Shown in pieces: positions 46,484 through 55,940 of a stretch of 64,000 nt of DNA (position 1 is its first letter; each line of letters begins with the position of its first letter). The stretch covers positions 1 to 64,000 of the forward strand of contig JAOTOM010002937.1 of assembly GCA_034440615.1 (NCBI GenBank), given 5' to 3'. This DNA is from Ashinkailepas kermadecensis. Its lineage: Eukaryota > Arthropoda > Thecostraca > Neolepadidae. Under the pieces are notes generated by a model. That model saw only the letters and a program-made list of their open reading frames with translations, was not told where the DNA came from and made no database searches. The position numbers and the translations under genes are program-made.

Positions 46484-48035
46484 CAGTGACATACCGAATG
46501 GGGAGGGGGAATTGTGGGCAGTTGCCCCCCCCCCCCCTCCTGATAGGTTGTGGGCCCCCAAGAATCCGCCGAGCTTATGACAAAAATGCGCTATGCTCCC
46601 TAAAAATTTCACTCGGTCCACCAAAAATCGCACCGGGGCTAAAAAAAACACTTTGGGGGCCCCCAAACGTAGCGCAGGGGCCCCGATAATGACGCTGGGG
46701 CCTCAAAAGTTTGCACCTGGGCCCCTGAAAAATCACGTTGGGGCCGCAAACAAGTCGTGCCGGGATTCAAGAAAATCACGACGGGGGCCACAAACGGTCG
46801 GGCCTGGGCCTCCTGAAAATCACGCCGAAACTGGGGTACTAAGAATTATCACCCGGACCCTGAAAATCACGCCAGGGGCCTGACAGGTCCCATCGGGGCT
46901 CTAAAAGTCTCGTTGAGATCACCCAACAAATGAAGCCGGGTAAATAAAAAACAGTCCGGACACGGAAAATCAATCTGGGATCTCAACAATAGCTCCAAAA
47001 GCCCACAAAACTTGTTGGGTCCCCACAAACGTGTCGTAGCCACCGCAAGGATCCCAACAAGTGACGACGGGGCCCCAAAAAATCGCACTTAGACAAAAAC
47101 AAATTAACGCCGCTTCTCTTGAAAATCTCACTGGGGCCAAAACGTCGTGCCGGAGCCCCACAAGTTGCAGCTGGCTTCCCAAGTACCAATATATACCCGG
47201 AATATCACCTTGCGGACGGAAAATTCCGTCAAAGATCCACAAAATAAGAAGTCGTCGGACGCCGGAAAAGAAACCTGTTTGGGCACCGGAAAAACCGCAC
47301 CGAGAGCCAGAAGAATCGTACCGGGTTTCAAAAATAGCCTGCAGGGGGCTTCAGTGGCGCAACCAGGATTTCAGTTCGGGGGAGGGGGCAGGGTTGGAGA
47401 GCGGGCGCCCTCGCAAGCGGGCCCCCCTCATGTTTTTAAAAAGTCTGCGGAAAACATGCACCTACTTTTCAGCGGGCCCCTATGGTTGTAAAACTTCGCA
47501 GAAATAAAAGCACTTTTCCTTTACGTGCCCCTTCCTCCTAGAGAAATAATATGATATATGTATACATGCAATGTATACATGCATATTGGTTCAATGCGGG
47601 CCCCTCAATCAAAATGGGCCCCGGTTCGAGGCGGGCCCTGGTTAAAACGGGCCCCCAGATTTTCAGTTGGTTCAAAGGGCCCCTGATTCGAGCCACAGAT
47701 CCGCTTCGCGGGCCCCTAGCCAGGGCTCTGAGTAGGGTGGCCCACTCCGAGCCAGGGGCCCGCTTCGCGGGCCCCCAAAAAATTTCGGGGGGGCATGGCC
47801 CCTTGGCCCCCCCTGGTTGCGCTACTGGGGGGCTTATAAAAATAGATTTCACCACAAAAACCACAAGGAGACTCCATCGAATCGACCAGAGCACCGGCAA
47901 ATTAAGAATGGGTCCCGAAAGAAAATTATCCGAAGGGCCTTTCTACTCCCGATCGTGCAATCTGCGGAAAAAAACACGTTGAGCAGCCGCAGTGGCGTAC
48001 TAAAGGGAAAAATTCCCCTCCCTAACGTTAGGCAC
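46484..48035 (+). mobile_element. family G element, copy 3 (block I), interrupted
   Basis: Starts CAGTGACATACCGAATGGGG, then a G-run, GCAGTTGCCCCCC and AGGTTGTGGGCCCCCAAGAATC, as in copies 2 and 5. Subunits follow the order of copies 1a and 2. It is interrupted at 47,352-47,827 by a hAT-like insertion; the remaining part (47,836-47,989) matches 4,385-4,520. At 47,990 it reaches CAGTGGCGTACTAAAGG, the block I/II junction also seen at 4,521, and homology ends soon after. Non-coding. Confidence 0.75.
47352..47827 (+). mobile_element. hAT-like non-autonomous element, 476 bp, with 8-bp target duplication
   Basis: Ends are CAGTGGCGCAACCAGG and CCTGGTTGCGCTACTG, a 16-bp terminal inverted repeat with one mismatch. 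GGGGGCTT is repeated exactly on both sides (47,344-47,351 and 47,828-47,835), the 8-bp duplication characteristic of hAT transposition. The related family G copy at 4,355-4,375 reads CAGGGGGCTTAGAAAAAATA without the insert, an empty site. The interior is G/C-rich (repeated GGGCCC and CGCTTCGCGGGCCCC) and encodes no transposase; the 120- and 143-codon frames are incidental. Confidence 0.93.
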
Positions 48036-48267
48036 CAAGGAAATACTTTCACCCATCGTCATCACCGTTCAGGTCTGCTGTGCTCTGATGCTTCATCAAT
48101 GCCGGCGTGTTTTAGCCTGCATCTGATCGCTGAAGTATTTTTATTTAAGCTGGTGTGTGTTTGTTGGTGTGTGGAGTGAGGAGGAGGGTAACAATGACGG
48201 TGACGATAGATCCGAGCCCACTATATGGCACTGCAGTCGCATGCTATTACTCAGAGTTGTTATGTTG
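48036..48267. other. no gene recognised
   Basis: Short spacer between family G copy 3 and a SINE copy. Confidence 0.5.
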
Positions 48268-48379
48268 GTGAGTTCGAGTCTAACCGGTCGCTACTCTTCG
48301 CCCGCGACCAATCGGCGTGAGAGATTGGCGACGCTAAATGACACAACGGTCGACATGTCGTAGAACCAATAAACAGCCA
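48268..48379 (+). mobile_element. SINE copy with preserved B box
   Basis: GGTGAGTTCGAGTCTAACC holds a near-consensus polymerase III B box. The body CGACCAATCGGCGTGAGAGA and tail GTAGAACCAATAAACAGCC match 35,011-35,099. The A-box part is missing or decayed. Confidence 0.75.
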
Positions 48380-49038
48380 AAAGTTGTTATGTTGACATGT
48401 ACTGAGCACTGCTCTTTTAATTATGTGACTTCACCAGTTATTGGACGATTTTCCCCGTTGGTGAGGATGCTGAATAAACATAAACATACACATCGTCGAA
48501 TAAAAATAAAAATTTATGATATCTGAAAATATAGTGGGCTAAATCCGATGAGTTTGTTTTTTTTTGGGGGGGAGGTGGGTCTAGTGCGTTGGCACTTCGC
48601 GCCTCCCAATGTTTTTCCAAAATCGACACCCCTGCTTCAACAGCAGAATCACCCAAATAAAGCTATTAAAATAAAATAAAATAAAGCACCAAAGTAAAGG
48701 GAAAATACCATTACCTTGGAAAACAGACACTCAGATCCAAACCAGCACCACATTCCTAATTTCTTTGATTTATTGATTATTTGGGTTTATGGACGTGCCG
48801 ACTACATGGCCATTTAGCATCCATATCTATAATTTCAAAGAATCCATCTACCAACATCCAACACTTTCAATGTCTATCTATCTTACATATCCAGCCCCAC
48901 TCACCCAATCCCATGTAACACATGTGGCTTGAGTGCCCAACGAATAATTTGTAGACTCCATCCATGCATGCTTGAAGGGGCCTGTGTGGAGCACACCTAC
49001 TTACAATAAATCTCACCCCATCCACCACTACTTAGAAC
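48380..49038. other. no gene recognised; minus-strand CAGGGGTGTCGATTT end at 48,634
   Basis: AAATCGACACCCCTG (48,620-48,634) is the reverse complement of the terminus at 40,220. 48,770-48,820 (TTATTTGGGTTTATGGACGT) resembles a minus-strand SINE tail. (AAAAT)n lies at about 48,666-48,685. Confidence 0.5.
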
Positions 49039-49482
49039 TCAAAAACAAGATTTTGCAGTCCAAAAAGAGTCATCCACCCTATTTTTAAGCCTAATATAGG
49101 TATTTGGCATTTCATCGGCGTCATCCACATATTTTACGTTATATTTTAAAGTTATGCGCAAGGTTTGACGCATACTTTGACCGCGGCGGGCGGCGGCGGC
49201 GTTCCAGTGCTGCTGATGACGTTTCCAGTGGTAGGCGGAGCCTATTTTGACCGCAGAGCCGCAGCGACCGCAGGTTCCGTGAACAGGGCCACGGTTCGGC
49301 TGGCATCCATACGTAGTCACCACTCCAGTAGATATACCAGTACGGCGGACACCATTGGCCTCCAACACGCTGCTGTCCACTCTCTTGGAGCAGCCGAGTA
49401 TTAGTGCCTCACCAGTACCATAACCACATCGTAATAAAGCAATAAAGAGCAATGCAACGTAGGTCAGTAGAAGTGGTTTCAT
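49039..49482 (-). CDS. candidate 147-residue secreted-type protein (uncertain)
   Basis: The ATG at 49,482 opens a frame whose first ~22 residues (MKPLLLTYVALLFIALLRCG) look like a signal peptide. The mature part has scattered cysteines including CGRCG and no domain I recognise. A TATA box (TATAAA, 49,518-49,523 on the complementary strand) lies 36-41 bases upstream of the ATG, compatible with a very short leader. Against it: codons around residues 60-80 overlap a dispersed GC-rich repeat also present at 33,130-33,200, where the frame is broken. It may be a small single-exon gene, a first exon, or chance. Confidence 0.3.
   Translation of the reverse strand: MKPLLLTYVALLFIALLRCGYGTGEALILGCSKRVDSSVLEANGVRRTGISTGVVTTYGCQPNRGPVHGTCGRCGSAVKIGSAYHWKRHQQHWNAAAARRGQSMRQTLRITLKYNVKYVDDADEMPNTYIRLKNRVDDSFWTAKSCF
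49180..49300 (-). repeat. copy of the GC-rich dispersed repeat
   Basis: On the minus strand, CCCTGTTCACGG, TGCGGTCGCTGCGGCTCTGC and GGTCAAA match 33,130-33,200. A second GCGGTCAAA lies at about 49,178-49,186. Confidence 0.6.
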
Positions 49483-49523
49483 GACAATGAGGATAGCATG
49501 ACTAGGAGTGTGCGCGCTTTATA

Positions 49524-50700
49524 AGGCACACTGTAAGTCGGTGCAATATGCACCAGTACAGTCACGTGTACTTTGAAAGGGTGATGAGGCTGCTTGGATA
49601 GCATGCGACAGACTGAGACGGATTGATAGACTGAGACGGACCGCTTCACTGCTTCACTGCTTCACAGCAAACTGTAATCGAATTGCGGAGTGAATAATCG
49701 ATGATCAACGATGCGTACGGTTGGTGCTCCGGACCGTGTTTTATGGCGTTGAGTGATTTGAAACGATTTCCTGCTGAGTCACACCATACTTTTGCCTGTC
49801 CATCGACGTCGAAGATTCCACGTTTTGTCTTCTTGACGAAACGTAGTTGCTGCACGTTTGTCTCCAGAAATCCCGAAGGGTTATCGAACACCTGGAGCCC
49901 TGAGGTCGAAGCCGACCAGCGTCGGTGGGTATCAGCAGTTATATATATTCTGACCACGCACCGAGAGAGCCAGCCTGATGTGCGGCTGTCGGCTCCTGAT
50001 GACACGCCGCCCTCACCAGATGCGCTCATCAGCGGACCAATGGCGCCCGTCGCCGACCATGTGCGCCATTTCTCGCCGCGCTCACCGCGCCGCTTATCGT
50101 CGTCCATCCGTCAGTCAGCTGAATGGGATGGATATCCTCAGACAATAAATCGATACTCTTTAGACGGCGTCGTCGCCCGTCGCTTAATTGGACACCGGAC
50201 GTCAGCAGTGACCTATTTCGACAGGCAAGTATGGGTCAAAGGTCGGACATTCCCCGCGGCCGTCAGTTAGTCAGCGGCGGAGGGGGAGGGGGGGTGGACC
50301 ATAATCCAACTCGGTACGGTGCCTACCCTTGGTGGCCCGATAACTCACCAGGGCCGCCCGCCTATTGTCAGCGGCGGGGGGGGCTGGACGGTAACCCAAC
50401 TCAGTACAGTGCCTGCCTTTGGCTCGATGTCTCGCCAGGGCCCGCCACCCATCATCAGCAGTCAGCTTCGTCAGCTGTTTTTCGTCGGGAATGAGGTTGT
50501 GCGAGGTGGCTGTCAGTTCGTCGAAAGTTAGCTACCTGTCTGAGTCAGCACGTGATCGGTTGATTGTATTTCGTCGGTATTGGATTTGTATATCGCAAAC
50601 AGTGAGACTGCGTGCTCAGTTTGCCGTTCGATCATCAACATAACAGAGGCGGATCTAAACATTACTCGCATTCACTCGTAAGTCACTCCGCTGATTCTGT
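49524..50700. other. CpG-rich sequence with opposing open frames, no recognised gene
   Basis: A plus frame of 189 codons (49,701-50,270) overlaps a minus frame of 153 codons (49,646-50,107). Neither has a recognisable domain. A TATATATAA box on the minus strand near 49,939 precedes part of the minus frame, but without an ATG near it. High CpG makes long chance frames likely. Two diverged copies of a GTCAGCGGCGG...GGTGCCTACC-type segment occur at 50,265-50,450. Confidence 0.35.
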
Positions 50701-50781
50701 CAGTCGTGCGGATAGTTGCACGACTGACGACAGATAGTCGTCTGTCAGCCGCCTGACAGTCAACTGTCTATCGTCAGGCGG
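50701..50781. repeat. cluster of perfect short hairpins before the minisatellite
   Basis: CAGTCGTGC/GCACGACTG with an 8-base loop (50,701-50,726) and CCGCCTGAC/GTCAGGCGG with a 15-base loop (50,749-50,781). The surrounding sequence is a permutation of CTGTC, CGTC and AGGCGG words that also build the array downstream. Confidence 0.7.
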
Positions 50782-50889
50782 TCAGCTCACTGAATCTCAC
50801 CAGACGGCAGCTAACTCCCTCAGGTAGCTGTAGCTGCGGCTCTTATGATTCATCTGACTATCGCCAAACAGTCAGCTGTCGGTCGTCTG

Positions 50890-51645
50890 ACAGTCAGCTG
50901 TCTCTCGTCAGGCTGTAGTCCGTCTGTCCTGAGACGATATATGGGCGGTAGCAGCTGTCTCTCGTGAGGTGGTAATCCGCCTGTTCTGAGACGAGATATG
51001 GGCGGTAGTCCGTCTGCCCTGGGACAAGATATGGGCGGCAGTCCGTCTGTCCTGAGACGAGATATGGGCGGCAGTCCGTCTGTCCTGAGACGAGATATGG
51101 GCGGCAGTCCATCTGTCCTGAGACGAGATATGGGCGGTAGTCAGTCTGTCCTGGGACGCGACGTGGGCGGTAGTCAGATGTCTCTCGCCAGGCGGTAATT
51201 CATCTGTCCTGAGACGAGATATGGGCGGTAGTCAGCTGTCTCTCGTCAGGCAGTAATCCGTCTGTCCTGAGACTAGATATGGGCGGTAGTCAGCTGTCTC
51301 TCGTCAGGCGGTAATCCGTCTGTCCTGAGACGAGATGTGGGCGGTAGTCCGTCTGCCCTGAAATGAGACGTGGTCGGTAGTCAGCTGTCTCTCGTCAGGC
51401 GGTAATCCGTCTGTCCTGAGACGAGATATGGGCGGTAGTCCGTCTGCCCTGAAACGAGACGTGGGCGGTAGTCAGCTGTCTCTCGTCAAGCGGTAATCCG
51501 TGTGTCCTGAGACGAGACTTGGGCGGTAGTCAAATGTCTCTCTTCAGGCGGTAATCCGTGTGTCCTGAGACGAGACGTGGGCGGTAGTCAAATGTCTCTC
51601 GTCTGGCGGTAATCCGTCTGGCCTATGACGAGACGTGGACGAGGG
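50890..51645 (+). repeat. mixed-unit minisatellite (about 33- and 58-bp units)
   Basis: Built of CCGTCTGTCCTGAGACGAGA plus TATGGGCGGTAGT, with or without an extra CAGCTGTCTCTCGTCAGGCG piece. Around 51,000-51,120 the short form repeats alone; elsewhere long forms dominate, giving a higher-order pattern. Confidence 0.92.
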
Positions 51646-52572
51646 GAGAATTACCGAACTAGAAGGGCTGCCAGTTTGATGTTGCAGGGTTTTTTGTCTT
51701 CAGTGCGGTGGATTTTGGTAGGGCCGGACGTTCAGTGGGTGCTCTTGGCCTCGACTATTCGCACCGAGACACACACGGCTCCAAACAAATGGTGAAAACC
51801 GCCTGAGGTGGGGCTTCTGAACAACACAATTAGCGAATGTCGGCGGCTATTCAACTGTCGGCTGGTACAAACGTCACCTCCCAAGTGTGGTCATTAAAAC
51901 AGATGCTGCTTCCTGAAAAGTCGCACTGTATTTTGTAAAAGTGTCGTGTCGTGCACACCAAAGGCACTTGTACTGGATCCAAAGGACAACGGATATGTTT
52001 AAATGTGAACTATGTGCATTAAAAAAAAATATATATATTGGCAGACGCAGAGTGCCATCCGATAGAGATTGTTGCGTTAACTATGTGCACTTGGCTGCTC
52101 ATGGGGTGGAAATTGGAGGTGAGATATGGGGATACGATGATCTCACTATCGGCATAGGTAATAGGAATACGACGACCTCGCCTTCAGGGTCGTTGTATCG
52201 AGTTTCGGACACCGTAATGGGGAATCCAAGCAAACTGGTGTTCCGTCAACTTTGGCCGATGTCCCTACACCCGGGGATGAGACAGCAATGATGTGCTATG
52301 ATATGCTACAGCTGTGCCGATTGGACATGTGATTAGTCACCTCGTGAGATATGATGGCCGTCGCGTTTGCAATCACTTCGGCTCTGATTCGCCTCTTCTT
52401 TTAAGTTTAAATTTACTAAGCAAAAGAATGAGGTCCAACAAATCTTACACGACATTCCCAGCAGTTCCTTTATGATTCTTTCGGCTATATAGCGGGACAG
52501 CATAGAGCATTCAACGTAAGATAACATCATAACGTAACAAAAGTGCGACATAATTTCCTACCCCTTAGCTTA
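51646..52572. other. no gene recognised
   Basis: A 116-codon plus frame (51,941-52,291) and shorter minus frames lack domains. Nothing else seen. Confidence 0.5.
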
Positions 52573-52920
52573 TACCTAGGTAAGCGGCATCAGGGAGCTT
52601 AAGCCTAGGGATATGGAGACAAGGTAAGCTGCATCAGGGAGCTCAAGCCTTGGGATAGGGAGACAAGGTAAGCGGCGTCAGGAAGCTCCAGCCTTGGGAT
52701 AGGGAGACAAGGTAAGCGGCATCAGGGAGCTCAAGCCTTGGGATAGGGAGACAAGGTAAGCGACATCAGGAAGCTCCAGCCTGGGGATAGGGAGACACTG
52801 CAAGCGGCATCATGGAGCTCCAGCCTTGGGACAGGGAGACAAGGTAAGCGACATCAGGAAGCTCCAGCCTGGGGATAGGGAGACACTGCAAGCGGCATCA
52901 TGGAGCTCCAGCCTTGGGAT
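52573..52920 (+). repeat. 44-bp minisatellite, about eight units
   Basis: The unit is GGGATAGGGAGACAAGGTAA plus GCGGCATCAGGGAGCTCAAGCCTT, with variants CACTGCAAGCGGCATCATGG. Variant units recur in pairs near the right end. Confidence 0.93.
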
Positions 52921-53449
52921 TTTCCGAGTTATGTGAAGCATTTTACTTTTTACCTTCCAGTTACGTCGAATGCGTACATGTCGGGGTAGAAGTCTGTTAA
53001 CTCGTTTATGCCATACATTGTGCACTCTGACTGTGAAACAAATGCGATTTGATACTTCAATATCGATGATCTGCTACTAAATGAGTCTGACACCATAGCA
53101 TGCAAGAAGGTCAAAGTCACGTATTATGTTGTAAGATCAAGTACCTGGAAATATATGATGATATATGATAGTTAAAGCTCACGATTTTCGAAACAGATCG
53201 TGCTCAGAAAAAAATTATGGAAAAAGCTAATTAATCGGTCTAAAAGAAGGGACAGAACAGCGGCGAAAACATCAAAAGCGTCAAAACGGCGACGAAAACA
53301 AATCGATCACATTTCAAAAACCTGTCCTGCTATTTATCTGAACCTGAGAGCACTTGGGGGACACACTTTGCAAGTTCAATATTTCAGTTTTTGAACATGT
53401 GAATTATTTATTATTAATTAATTAAGTAATTAATTAATTAATTAATTAA
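52921..53449. other. no gene recognised; (ATTA)n tract
   Basis: A TTAATTAATTAA-type microsatellite spans about 53,409-53,451. Short frames elsewhere have no domain. Confidence 0.5.
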
Positions 53450-54418
53450 TTGATCAAAATGATTAATTATTCGGACTCACTCTGGGTAGAGATTAAATAT
53501 TTTAGCCAGTACTTCGACCTTTATTGACGGGTTTTCTAAAGGGCTATGAACTAGATGAAACAAAACAAAAAATACAGCTAGGCAAGTAAATCACGTGAGA
53601 AGAAGCCTAGAAGTGGACCGTTGTCAGAAGAAGAAGAAACAGCAGAAGAAGCAGTGGGGAAAAAAGAAGAGACAGCAGAAGAAACAGCAACACAGACCAG
53701 ATGAGAGAAAAACAGACAATGATACCCTCACCACACACAACGGTGTCATGATTCCTTCGCTACACAAAACTGGACTGTATACAATCACACCTAAATACCT
53801 AAATGGGTCGAACGTGGTGTTAGTGGTGGTTTTTGCTGTTCTTTGACAGAACACTGTCCCATATCGGGCTCAATTTAAACTCCCCGACACCCTGGTTGAG
53901 TGAAGGGCTGCTCATCCTGATTACGATCGCCTCCCTCATCACGCGGCGATATCACTGTTTTCTACAGCTAGTGTGGTTGCCTGGGAGGGTAGAAATCGTG
54001 TCGACACCTGAGCCAGTGCTCGGCCAGTGGGGAAGTGTCACCACACCCATACTTGAGAACCGCCACGTGTTCCTTCAGGCGGACACTTTTTGGTCGGCCC
54101 GTTTCTCCAATATAGGAGGCGCCGCACTGGCAGGAAGTTTTGTATACAACTCCTTTACAGTTCTGTGTCGGAATTGGGTCCTTGGGCCGCGAGAGTAAGC
54201 TCCTCAGTGTAGGTTTTGAGCCGTGAGCAACACATATGTTGTGCTTAACCAGCGTGAGACTTATCCGCTCGTTAACTCCCTTTGTGTAGGGATACTAATA
54301 TACCTAAGTTTCTCTTTTCTGGCAGCAGGTTGCTGGGCTGTGGGGACAGGTTGCTGGACTGCAGGGTCAGGTTGCTGGACTGTAGTGGCAGGATGCTGGA
54401 CGACAGGATGCTGGACTG
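53450..54418 (-). pseudogene. Penelope-like retroelement fragment, left arm (RT C-terminus plus GIY-YIG)
   Basis: Read on the minus strand from about 54,290 it gives YTKGVNERIS, then CVAHGSKPTLRSLLSRPKD, the region between reverse transcriptase and endonuclease of Penelope-like elements. It is followed by a GIY-YIG domain: GVVYKTSCQCGASYIGETGR, then SVRLKEH and SPLAEHWLRC, ending at TAG (53,968-53,970). A frameshift just upstream of YTKGV separates a Q/P-rich stretch encoded by a 21-bp minisatellite. The reverse transcriptase core is absent. The 3' untranslated part includes a GAAGAAGAAACAGCAGAAG-type purine tract. GIY-YIG next to this RT tail identifies the group; the exact clade is unknown. 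Confidence 0.85.
54328..54418 (+). repeat. 21-bp minisatellite at the palindrome centre
   Basis: About five degenerate units of GGTTGCTGGACTGCAGGGTCA, two of them shortened. On the minus strand it encodes the QQP-rich linker of the left Penelope arm. Confidence 0.85.
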
Positions 54419-55128
54419 GACAAAACTTCCTGCCAGTGCTGCGCCTCCTATATTTGAGAAACGGGCGACCAAATAGTGTCCGCCTGAAGGAACACGTGGC
54501 GGCTCTCAAATATGGGCATGGTGTCACTTCCCCACTTGCCGAGCACTGGATCAGGTGCCGACAAGATTTCGACCCATCCTAGGCAACCACACAAGCAGTA
54601 GAAAAACAGTGATATCGCCGCGTGGTGAGGGAGGCGATCGAAATCAGGATGAGCAGCAACCAGGGTGTCGGGAAGTTTAAATTGAGCCCGATATGGGACA
54701 GTGTTCTGCCAAAGAACAGCAAAAACCACCGCTAACACCAAGCTCGACCCATTTAGTTATTTAGGAGTGATAGTATACAGTCCAGTTGTATGTAGCGAAG
54801 GAGTCATGACGCCGTTGTGTGTGGTGAGGGTATTATTGTCTGTTTTTCTCTCATCTGGTCTGTGTTGCTATTTCTTCTGCTGTCTTCTTTTTTTCTCCAC
54901 TGCTTCTTTTTCCCCACTGCTTCTTCTGCTGTTTCTTCTTCTTCTGACAGCGGTCCACCTTTAGGCTTTCTCACGTGATTGACTTGCTAGCTGGATTTTT
55001 TGTTTTGTCTCATTTAGTTCATAGCCCTTTGGAAGACCCGTCAATAAAGGTCGAAGTATTGGCTATCTTTTCGCTGTACTGTCAGACTCGCTGTAGTGAG
55101 TCTGAATAATTAAGCATTTTGATCATTG
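54419..55128 (+). pseudogene. Penelope-like retroelement fragment, inverted right arm
   Basis: Plus strand begins at the start of the GIY-YIG domain (CQCCASYI, a TGA in place of the glycine codon, then ETG) and continues after a frameshift with RPNSVRLKEHVAAL and SPLAEHWIRC. It then follows the same 3' untranslated sequence as the left arm, reversed, to about 55,128 (TTGATCATTGAC). The two arms therefore form a ~700-bp inverted repeat around a ~270-bp spacer. This copy is truncated and disabled. Confidence 0.85.
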
Positions 55129-55526
55129 ACATCCACCTGGGTAGAAATGTGCTTCCGCAGCTACATATTAATTACTTACAAAATTATGCACAAGGCCGTA
55201 TCAAGGCATTTGCAGCGCGTTGAACTCTTGCTCAATATCCTGCCGTTGAACTGGAATTCATCGACCGGGTGTTGGCGCGTCAATGCCACAAGATCTGCTC
55301 AGCAATAGGGCCCTAGTCCAAAAATCTACATCAGCAAGAATTCGGACTACATTTCTTTAGAAATACAAAATGTTAGTTTGCTTAGATTATATCTACGTTT
55401 GAACTGGTGAACTGACCTGAGGTCATTATTCTATATTTTAGCATTTTCTTTTGCATTGCTCATTTTCAATGCAAACATCTTTCAGCTTTCACCCATGTCT
55501 TGTACGACTTGTTCATAATAAATGTT
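55129..55526. other. no gene recognised
   Basis: Spacer after the Penelope palindrome. No signal seen. Confidence 0.5.
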
Positions 55527-55940
55527 TCACCTGGTGACTAAGACAAAAACCACCTTAAAACTTATAAATTTGACATTTGCCTGCCCTGGTGTCCTGACAT
55601 TGATATCATTTAATCCTCGTGTAATATAAAATGTGCTGCTTAAATGTCGAACGGTATGCCAAACATAACATGTCATTAATGGAATAGGAGTTATCACAAA
55701 TAATCCCCGGGCCGTTTGGTCAAGCTGATTACGCTCGTCCTGCGGGGGATAATTCGCTAGCATTGTGAGAAGTAAGAAAAGCATCATTACTATTGTCGCA
55801 ATAATACCTTTGATTCGATATCCGCTTTTGAGCAAAATATTGTGGTACCACAACTTTTGTAGAAATAATGTGAATCGGAGAATAATTGCAATGTTTAATA
55901 TTTGCCAATAATAGGAAACCAATTCCAAAGCAGAGTACAT
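55527..55940 (-). CDS. candidate membrane-protein exon (uncertain)
   Basis: Open for about 137 codons from ATG at 55,940 (about 150 from the previous stop). Two or three hydrophobic segments are visible: around residues 10-30 (YYWQILNIAIILRFTLFL), 45-63 (IIATIVMMLFLLLTMLANY) and weaker near 85-95. Basic residues separate them, as in multipass receptors or channels. No family motif is recognisable, and chance A+T-rich frames also look hydrophobic, so this is only a candidate exon. Confidence 0.25.
   Translation of the reverse strand: MYSALELVSYYWQILNIAIILRFTLFLQKLWYHNILLKSGYRIKGIIATIVMMLFLLLTMLANYPPQDERNQLDQTARGLFVITPIPLMTCYVWHTVRHLSSTFYITRGLNDINVRTPGQANVKFISFKVVFVLVTR

Noticed and set aside
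47551..47982. 143-codon frame as a gene
   Set aside because: It spans the hAT-like insertion and its target, crossing the exact insertion border, so it cannot be an old coding sequence.
49646..50270. Overlapping 153- and 189-codon frames as genes
   Set aside because: They overlap antiparallel in CpG-rich DNA, have no domain, and neither has a clear promoter-ATG arrangement.
53450..54200. Hammerhead ribozyme in the 3' region of the Penelope-like copies
   Set aside because: Penelope-like elements can carry one, but I could not find the CTGATGA...GAAA core on either strand by eye.
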